Shown in pieces: positions 55,925-64,000 of a DNA stretch of 64,000 bases (position 1 is the first letter of the stretch; each line of letters starts with the position of its first letter). Source of the DNA: Nissolia schottii. Lineage: Eukaryota > Streptophyta > Magnoliopsida > Fabales > Fabaceae. The notes below the pieces were generated by a model. It saw only the letters and a list, made by a program, of their open reading frames with translations, did no database searches and was not told the DNA's origin. The translations under genes and the position numbers were made by a program. The DNA is taken from contig QANU01011207.1 of assembly GCA_003254905.1 (NCBI GenBank), forward strand, positions 920,919 through 984,918, in the 5' to 3' direction.

Positions 55925-58900
55925 CTATTTAGATGAATTTTGCTTTGCTCTGAAGACCCCCCACAAGTAATGCTTTGCTTGAAATCCTGCACAAAACAAG
56001 TAACTCAAAAGTTAAAAAATGGTTTTGGTTACAAGAAATATAAAAAGGACTGAAATGTGCCACTAAAGAGGTAGAATAATCAATGAAACTCACTCTGATA
56101 TTCAACCGGGAGCAACGTAGAAGGAAAAACTAAAAGCTCCGCGTGTTCGAGCACCGCTCTCATGGCAAGGTCAGAGTGAATAATGTCATCAGCCAGCTTG
56201 TCAAAGTCCCTCTCAGCTCTGTAGAAGCGCGTTATGTTTAGTAAATTAGTTCCACATTGAAGAGTGAACAAAATAAAAAGGTGTTAATTTGCGTAAAAAG
56301 AATCACCTTTCATTCTCAGGAAATAAGTAGAGAGCAATGCTGTCATGGTTTGGCCCGCATGTAGTGAAACCATTTGGCCATACCGCGGATCTTTGAAGCA
56401 AGTCCATGGAAAGCTCCTCAGGGAGAAGTTTTGTTTCCTCCAGAACCCGAGAGCATACTAAATTGGACAAATGGGCCACAAGCCCGCCGACGGTGCCGGC
56501 ACTTGGGTTGCGGAGGCAAAAGTTTCCTCTATTAGACAGAAAATTCAACCTCAGATAACAACTCATGATAGCAGCTAGAAAATCCACCAGTTCCAAATAA
56601 AGTTAGCAAAACAAATTTTTTACCTCCAAATTGGATCGATAATAGGCTGTGCAACAACACGGCCTTCTGATTCTACAAAATTATGATCATCACTTGCTGC
56701 TGCTTGAGTGTTTTCAACAGCCGCAGGCTCTTCACTAGAACTAGCTGCTGCATCTTTTGGAACTTCTTGACACTGTTTCTTAGACGTGTTTTCTCCTTCA
56801 AGGTCGACATTGCTGCATTGAGGCAGGCTGTGATGAGACGAATCGTGCCTATCGGATAACTGATCCTTTGTTTTATCCACAATATTTTGTTGTTGATGCT
56901 GCGTGTTTTCCTCCATTTGGTCTATGCAGTTTGTCGATTCTTTTCTGGCTTGGGTTGCATCTTTTTCCAAATTTCGAGAGTCACTTGTTCCAGATGGGAG
57001 ACAAGTAGATTCATCATTAGAAGATGTTCTTGCTATCTTTGGGTCACAATCCTCACAAAACCAAGTAACATCTTCATAAAAAACCACGGGCCCATCTAAA
57101 CAGTACCTGAAAAAGAAAAATTGACGAGTTTCTAAAACCATTATGCATCTAGGAATGTGAAATTATTATAGGAACTGGTTAGAAAGTAGAACTCAAGCAG
57201 GCAAGCTCCTTACAAATAAACAATATATCCACTAAACTGAAAAGTGAAAACACATTTACTGTAATAGAAGAAATGCAGAAATAAGAGATAACAATCAGAG
57301 CTAATCACACAGACTCTGCCGTCCTTGGCAGAAGTCACCAATTCTCCTCTCCAATGCCTTGATACCACATGTACAACATTCTGTGACACGCTCCCACCAC
57401 AATTCACTCCTTACCCCTAGCAAGATTCCTATTTCTCTCCTCTTTGGCCCAACACCCCCAACATCAAATTACAACTTTATGAAGAGCAAAAACTTCTGAG
57501 CTAGAATTTAGAAAATGCTGGGGGAAAAATTCAAACATCAAAATAATATCACAATGCATCTAATGCCAAGAAGGAAGTCCATGCTATAAATACAAGTGTG
57601 TGGTGCATCAACTCATAAGAAAAGATTGGTGGTATTTACAAGGTTATTTCTTCTTTTTTACAAAATATCTGATGATACACGTGTATCTACAACACAAATA
57701 CACACAATATCTTATCATATAAAAATTGTAAGTTCTGATATTCTAATGACAACCATATTTTTCAATGTACATGTAAATCATGTTTTACATTTGCTGCTCG
57801 TATCTTAGAATACTAACAATTACTGTTTCTGCCTTCAAGAATTTAAAAGAATGCATATACAGGAATAAATAAGGTACCTATGCAGTGCATAAATCTGACA
57901 TTTATTGCAAAAAACCAGCGTCTCTTCAAAGCCTTGATCACCGCACTTAAGACAAACATTTACCTGCAAAAAGTGTAGAGTTTTGTTGAAATGGTTCGAT
58001 AAAGCAGGCAGATCAGATGTTTATTCCAGACACATTCTCTTCCATAAAATACGGCAACAGATATATGCAAATAAAAGCTGCAAAAACAGTAGCAGGCTTT
58101 TGAGTATGTTAACAAAAAGAACAATTTTAAAATGATGATTCGTTAGTTTAAAAAAAAACAAACACGGAATTAAATACATTTGATAGTCCACCAACAAAAA
58201 CCACCTTCCTTATTACCTCTTAATTAATACTTTTTCCCAGCAACCTAAATCCATAATTTAGGCAGTAAATAATGACAAACTTGTGTTGTTTGATGACTGG
58301 AATGCATATTACAAAACAATAAGAAATACCTTAGATAACGAAGCTTTCATTAACTCAGTGATGCGAACATCCATCTTTTCTTCAGCTTTGAAACTTCCAC
58401 TGGTAGTTTCAGTGTCAGTGCTCGAAGTTGTAGGGGCATAAAACTCCACCGTTATTGATGATGGCAGTTGAACATTTATTTCATCCAAAAGATTTGGATT
58501 CTCATTATGTGATTCAACTTCTAATACTTGGTGCTCCAATTCAGGTTGCAAGACAAGTTGAATTTGGGTTTCCAAATCTGATCCCACTGCTAGTGTTGGT
58601 GAGACATCCTGCAACACTGTAGGCCCTTGTGGCGGTGCTACTGAGGGTACTTGGACTAGAGATTCTAAACAATTTGATAGAGCATTAACATCAGGTTTTG
58701 ATAATTCTATGGGCCTTCTAATCCCCTCACTTGTCTTCATATGTTTAACTCCTTCAGTCTCTCTAATCTTACACCTCTTGCGCTTGAGATCATGACCTTG
58801 TGCAACAACATTATCCCTCAGCTCCCCTTCAAGCTTTTCAGTAAGAACTTTAGAAGTCTCGTTTATATCTTTCTTCAAGTAATCCTTGTGCTCGTCAACA

Positions 58901-60624
58901 GTAGTTTCATAACTCGCATGTTCTACCATGCATCCATTTCTCTCAGAATTCTGACCTGTCTTAGACTGAACTACTGAATTCATTACAGAATTTGACATAT
59001 GACCACTATCTTGTCTATTTTTAGACTTTTTCTCCTCCGATTCCTCATGTAGTATCAACATCCTTCGATGTCTCTTTCCATTATTATGTTGTTCCATGCT
59101 TTTGAGACTACCCACGATAACCCGACAAATTCTACAGAACGCCTTCGATGGTGGCCATGGTTCTTGGGCTACAATAGGATTAGTTGATCCAGCAGTTAGG
59201 TTTCTCCAGTTTTCTTGTGGTGGTGGTAGCCATGCTTTTGGGGCTACAAAAGGATTAGTAGGTCTAGCAGTTTGGTTTCTCCAATTTGCTTGCGGTGGTG
59301 GCTGTGGTTCTGGGGCTACAAAAGGATTAGTTGGTCCAAAAGTTTGGTTTCCCCAGTTTCCCTGCAGGGGTGGCCGTGGTTCTGAGGCTATAAAAGGATT
59401 AGCTGGCCCTGCCGTTTGGTGTGGTAAGTACATGGCACCACCATCTTGGAAACCCCAACCATAGCGAGGGGTTGGGCCATGGTAATTAAATTGGCTCTGA
59501 CTCAGACCTCCATACCATGCATTTTGCCAGTCTGCAATCTGCAAATAAACATTTCACACACGAATCAGTGCATACATTGATGTGGCGGCAACATTCGAGT
59601 ACAAGGTTTGAGGGAAGCGTTAAAGATACGAAAGCAAAACTATTCTTAGACCTCCATTGTTTTAAGAAACAGACAGAACCAGCAAGCCAGACATGCACCT
59701 AACTTGAAACACCACACTCAGATTTTTGTAAAATATCAACACACAGAGAAATCCAATGCATTTCAAGTGACGCCAGTTGCTATCAACCAGAAACATGGAA
59801 TGAGTACCAACTATACCCACCTACCTACCATAACTATCTTCACCTACACAAAAATCGCAGGTTTTTTTTTTTTTTTTTTTTTTTTACCATTGCCATTTAT
59901 TTTGTTTTTGTTTGATAAACAAAACCAACATTTATCCCATCCTCTCTAAACTCTAAAGACAAGTGTTATTATGCACACTTAGGGGCAGAGACAAATTTTC
60001 ACACATGTCCTACATCTTTGCAACGTCAGAATTATATAAAATAAACACATTTTCTGTCAATATCTGTTACAAATTGCACAAAAAATCAGGAAGTACATTA
60101 CTACTTCTACAAAAATACATCCAAAACAATGCCTTTAGTTTCAACAAAAACAAAAACCCAAAAGCTCCCCAAAAACAAAACACTTTCCAGTTTCCATACC
60201 CCTTTGGTCATGCATGCAGTGATTTACCGTGATTCAGAAATTCATAGTCCACCATTCCCCATCAACCCAATTTCAAAATGCAAGCTTTCAAATAAAAAAA
60301 AAATTAAAAAAAAACCCAAAATTTCAATTAAGCAAACTACAATGAAATTCCAAACCCCACCAATAAAAGCAACATTTTTACACCCATATAAATAAATTAG
60401 AACGCGATTCTGACAATTCTTAATTAAAAAAAAAATACTAATAATTGACGAGAGGGGAAAAAGAAAGGGGGAAATTCACTCACCATGGGGTTTGGATGAA
60501 AGTCACTCACAGTGGGGTTTGGATGTGGATTTTGGCCCCAATAATAATAATTAGGTTGCTGCTGAAAATATGGGGTATTATTATTATTATTGTTGTTGTT
60601 ATTATTATTATGGAATGGGTGCAT
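55925..60624 (-). CDS. PHD-finger protein with U1-like zinc finger and AIPP2-like C-terminal domain
   Basis: Seven exons: 60624-60484, 59538-58330, 57963-57878, 57106-56624, 56528-56307, 56218-56094 and 55986-55925. They give 775 residues. The order is an Asn run (about residues 6-16), tandem Pro/Asn-rich repeats (87-182), a U1-like C2H2 finger FCRICRVIV to HNNGKRH (about 184-207), a long Ser/Lys-rich linker, and a PHD finger with CLKCGDQGFEE, FCNKCQIYALHRYC and WFCEDC (about 454-500). An acidic linker follows, then the SPOC-like domain of AIPP2-type proteins (IIDPIWRGNFCL, GLVAHLSN, WPNGFTTCGPNHDSIALYLF), ending HYLWGVFRAKQ. AIPP2-type proteins read histone marks and repress genes with partner proteins. 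That role here is inferred. Exon 1 has two usable donors 27 bases apart. All frames join without a break. Confidence 0.88.
59155..59421 (-). repeat. Intragenic 72-75 bp coding tandem repeat, about 3.7 copies
   Basis: Within exon 2 of the PHD-finger gene, each unit encodes about 24 residues of the pattern GPTNPFVAPEPxPPPQxNWRNQT. Units differ by scattered substitutions and single-codon length changes, so the reading frame is kept. Confidence 0.88.
59861..59885. repeat. Poly-T tract in intron 1 of the PHD-finger gene
   Basis: A run of about 25 T (poly-A on the coding strand), prone to length errors in assembly. Confidence 0.9.
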
Positions 60625-62719
60625 TCTTGAAAAAGCGCTTTTGAGAAATTGCGAAGATTCTTCCGTCGCTAACAATTGAAATTGACGAGTGAGAGAGATG
60701 GAAGAAGTAGCCTTTGCTGCAATTGCTGCCGCCGCGGGACTGTGACTCTCACACCGACTTGTTCCTATGAATTAAGAACAAATAAGATAATTTTTTGACT
60801 TAACTAGTTGAGGGCTAGTGTTTATGCATGGAAATAAATTTAAATTTGTTAATTTTATTTTTATTATGTAAATTATTAGAATTTTTTTTCTCTTTTTTTC
60901 TTTTAATATTCAACCGGAGAGAATGTTGATTTTAAATAACAAAAAATATTTAATAGGATTAAGAAAAAAAATTAATTAAAAAGATTTGGCAAAGTTATAA
61001 TACATTAAGTGAAATTTAAAACTTAAATAGAAATGATTTAGAAAGGTTAAGTTTAATTTATATTAATTAAATGTTTGAGGTTTTTTTTTCATTATTTTAG
61101 AGAAAACTTTTTTGTTTAAATTTATTTTCATAAAATATTTTATCACGGGCTTATCTCAACATCTTATGTTATCCCATTAATTTCATATTTCCTAATTTTT
61201 ATAGCTTTCCTCAAATATAATATTTTCAATTTAAAATTTTAGATTGTTTAACAACTAAAATAAATATCATTTAATTTTTTTAAAAAATAATTAATATAAT
61301 TTATTTAAAACTATTCTTATTTACTTAAAAAATTGTTCATTGCCCGAAAAAAAATTGTTGCTTAAATATATTCTAAACAAATATAAATAAAATTAAAATA
61401 ATTTCATGCAATACATGAATGCTATACTAGTAAGTTTAATAAAAATGATTTAGGCGAGAAAATTCTCACCAAAATAGTGATAAAAAAAAACTCAAACGTT
61501 TAATTAATATTAATATAAGGAAGAAATTACTTTTTTACTTCATTTTATCCAAATGCCTTTATAAATGAGTTGTTTTTTTTTTTGAAGAGAATAAATGTTT
61601 GACTTAGATTTAATGGCGAAGTCATTATTTAGTTTTAAATTTTTATTTTATAATAAATAAATATAAGGCTCAATTTTAACTATTAGATCTTAGTGTAGGT
61701 ATCCATACTTTTCAAATGAAGGTTTTGACTTTATTAGTTTAGGTTGAGTTAAGGACCTACTTAGTCTCTACATCTCAGTTATTCAAAACATAAATGAAGG
61801 GTTAAGATTAAATTTAATAAATAATTATATAAAAATTAATATTTTATTTTAATATTTTTTTGAATTTGATTTGTCAGTTTTATCCTTTATGACTTTTGTG
61901 ATTTTCATTTCTATCATCTACTTTGCTACCTTACCATTTTACCATCATCTATTTTCCATCGCCATCCCCACCCATTCTAGTGTTGTCACCACCCCCTTCC
62001 TTTTCACTCCCCCTCATTGCTTTCCTTTTATTGTTGATGCGTCGTTCTTCTTTCTCCTCTTCATTGTTGCAGTACCCAACTCTTGCATCTTCAAAAAATT
62101 TAATGAGGAATAATATTTACCCTCACCCAACTCTTGCATACATACGGTTGAGGAAGTCTTTTGTGACAAATAGTGTATATTTTATGTTACAAAATCTGCC
62201 ACAATAAATAATTTTTCTAGTAGTAGATATTTTCTTTCCTCAGTCATCCATATGTCATTAAATCTCCTCTTCAAAGTATGCTCTAAGGAGTAAGGAGTAT
62301 CACTCTATTTCTTCATAGAAGATGTAAGAATGACTCCCATAAAAGTTATCTTCTTTGCTATTGTTTCTCATCGGTCTTAATTTTTTGTGTTTTTATTAAG
62401 ATTGTCACCAAATTTTGTTTCATCGCAGCCATATATACCTCTACTCACAACAGGACCTAATCAAGGAAAGCCATTTGGAAATTTTTGTTCTAGTTAATTA
62501 TATAAAGATTTGACTTATTTATAGTTTCTAGTATTACCCACGTCTTTAACATTTTCTGTCATTAATATTGTTTGATGTTTGAGAAAGTCAAAATTATGAG
62601 CACAAAATGCATTCAATAATATTAAATTTGGCAGTATGAGCAAACATTATGAAAATTTATTTTCAATAAAAATTTGTTTTTTCTTATCCTAAAAAGCGTA
62701 CCAGTCTCAAAATTATGAG

Positions 62720-62763
62720 CACAAAACGTATTCAATAATACACAAAACGTATTCAATAATACA
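62720..62763. repeat. Short tandem duplication (21-bp unit)
   Basis: ACAAAACGTATTCAATAATAC occurs twice in direct succession. A diverged third copy (ACAAAATGCATTCAATAAT) lies about 120 bases upstream. Confidence 0.8.
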
Positions 62764-63431
62764 CTTCTTATTTTCAAATAATTAATGTCATTGGACACAA
62801 GTGTCTTATAAAAATATGTTTATGTCTTACCAAAAATACATGAACATATTTTTATATATTTAAATATCACAACTCTAAAATAAGATCCGGTTGGGTTGCC
62901 TCTGTGGCAAATGGACTAATTATCATCTATCTATTCACTTGGGCTAATGCTTTGATCATTGCCCAAAGGAATTGGGCTTTTGGATTAATGCCAAATGGAA
63001 ACCATAGCTGCTTTCCACCCATTATACTTGAACAAGATATTTTTTAGACCCCAAAAAACAGAACAAAAAAAACATAGGATATTTTATGTTTTTTAAAAAA
63101 GGACATTTTACTGGTGATTGAGGGCTGTAGAAGGATACAAGATAACAATGAATCATGACCATATATTATAAAGCATCAGGCATTTTTTTTTAAGTTATCA
63201 TTTTGTAAAGTCCAAAGTCATCCTTCAAATAATCCTACATTTTCCTGTATGTGAGATGTGACTAAAGATAAAAGACAAACGTGATTTTCAATTTATCTTT
63301 TCTTGTAATAATAGATATGTTATATAAGGACACATGCTATTATTAATAATATATTTTTAATATGAAAATGGTTTAACCATTTTACGTTTGTATATTTTGA
63401 CACAAAAATCTAATTTAGATTATGAATTGTC

Positions 63432-63547
63432 TTTAATAACTTTAATCAAAGTCACTTTAATAAAAATAACTTTAATCACTTTAATCAAAGTCACTTTAAT
63501 AAAAATAACTTTAATCACTTTAATCACTTTAATCAAAATAACTTTAA
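63432..63547. repeat. Minisatellite of ACTTTAATCA-type units
   Basis: The 10-bp words ACTTTAATCA and ACTTTAATAAAAATA alternate in higher-order blocks of 30-40 bases repeated about three times. No gene overlaps it. Confidence 0.85.
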
Positions 63548-64000
63548 GCAAATACATCTTGTGATCCAAGGATGGTGCACTACACTGTCTACTTTATAAA
63601 GAGTACCACGGCCTTAGCCTTCATCCAAGCTTGCAGCAATTGATGAAAAGCAAAGTCACCATCCATCTCAACAATATCTTTTACTTTCACAAAAGTTGGA
63701 TTTTTTTTTTTTTTAAATGAAGTGGTCACCAAAAGTTAGATTGGTCTAAGTAGTTATAGTACTAAGTAGTTTCGACTATATATATTTTTTTATAAAATGG
63801 AGAGCACGAATTAAAATGAAGATGATAATAGTCTGTAGGAAAAATGAAATATTGTAATAAAATAATTGTGAAATCAAAATGAACACATGAATATAATGTT
63901 TTAAATATCTCTATGGTAAATAAAGAGGTTGATTTAAAATAACTAGCTCTTGTTCACACTTATTTATCAAAGTTGACCTTAGTTATGTAACTACCCATTT

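Larger units (their letters stand above)
60625..64000. other. Promoter side of the PHD-finger gene and AT-rich intergenic DNA
   Basis: The first 130 bases, with GC-rich sequence around 60715-60745, are likely the 5' UTR and core promoter of the PHD-finger gene. Beyond that no gene is supported. Two overlapping plus-strand frames at 61871-62207 are composition-driven and show no domain. Confidence 0.65.

Noticed and set aside
59096-59464. A 122-codon Gly-rich plus-strand frame
   Set aside because: It is the antisense reading of the Pro-rich coding repeats of the PHD-finger gene.
61871-62207. Two overlapping plus-strand frames rich in Phe, Ser and Pro
   Set aside because: They follow from CT-rich composition, overlap in different frames, and have no domain, splice sites or plausible promoter.
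63432-63547. Possible CRISPR-like array
   Set aside because: The repeats are contiguous and AT-rich with no unique spacers, in a plant nuclear setting. It is a minisatellite.

Overview
The window is nuclear DNA from a dicot plant, probably a legume (inference). The bases for this are AT-rich intergenic DNA, spliced genes with U2-type GT-AG introns, abundant small DNA transposons (Mutator-, hAT- and Stowaway-type), and best family matches to plant proteins throughout. There is no operon structure, plasmid, phage or CRISPR array.

Layout. 0-15 kb: one small gene, a MAKR6-like membrane-associated kinase regulator (minus strand), then about 9.5 kb of repeat-laden intergenic DNA with duplicated non-coding blocks. 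15-20 kb: an intact 12-exon plastid pyruvate kinase beta subunit (PKP2 type, plus strand), including one GC-AG intron. 20-23 kb: a doubtful small ORF and an intact secreted class III chitinase (minus). 23.3-24.4 kb: a Mutator-like element with 315-bp inverted repeats, a 9-bp target duplication and an assembly gap inside. 25.9-28.0 kb: an intronless DYW-class PPR protein (minus). 28.8-32.8 kb: a decayed Treslin/TICRR-like gene (minus) carrying several frame breaks, two stops and two hAT-type insertions, one of them inside an exon. 34.6-36.9 kb: an F-box/LRR/FBD protein (minus). 38.2-39.6 kb: CRR7, an NDH-complex assembly factor of chloroplasts (minus). 40.6-46.9 kb: an intact 11-coding-exon ABCC10-like MRP transporter (minus). 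Its upstream region and 5' leader exon lie in a roughly 3-kb tandem duplication at 47.1-53.0 kb. 55.9-60.6 kb: a chromatin-type protein with a U1-like zinc finger, a PHD finger and an AIPP2-like C-terminal domain (minus). 60.6-64 kb: AT-rich DNA with a minisatellite.

The genes do not form a pathway. Three products are plastid-linked or organelle-linked (PKP2, CRR7, the PPR protein). The others serve signalling, defence, transport, protein turnover and chromatin. The MAKR6-PKP2 pair recalls the Arabidopsis order At5g52900-At5g52920. I found no clearly new biological system. The most interesting points are the decayed replication-factor gene with an exonic hAT insertion, the duplicated ABCC10 promoter and leader exon, the palindromic Mutator-like element that coincides with the assembly gap, and two unusual splice configurations. 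All exon boundaries were set by eye from splice consensus and reading-frame continuity.
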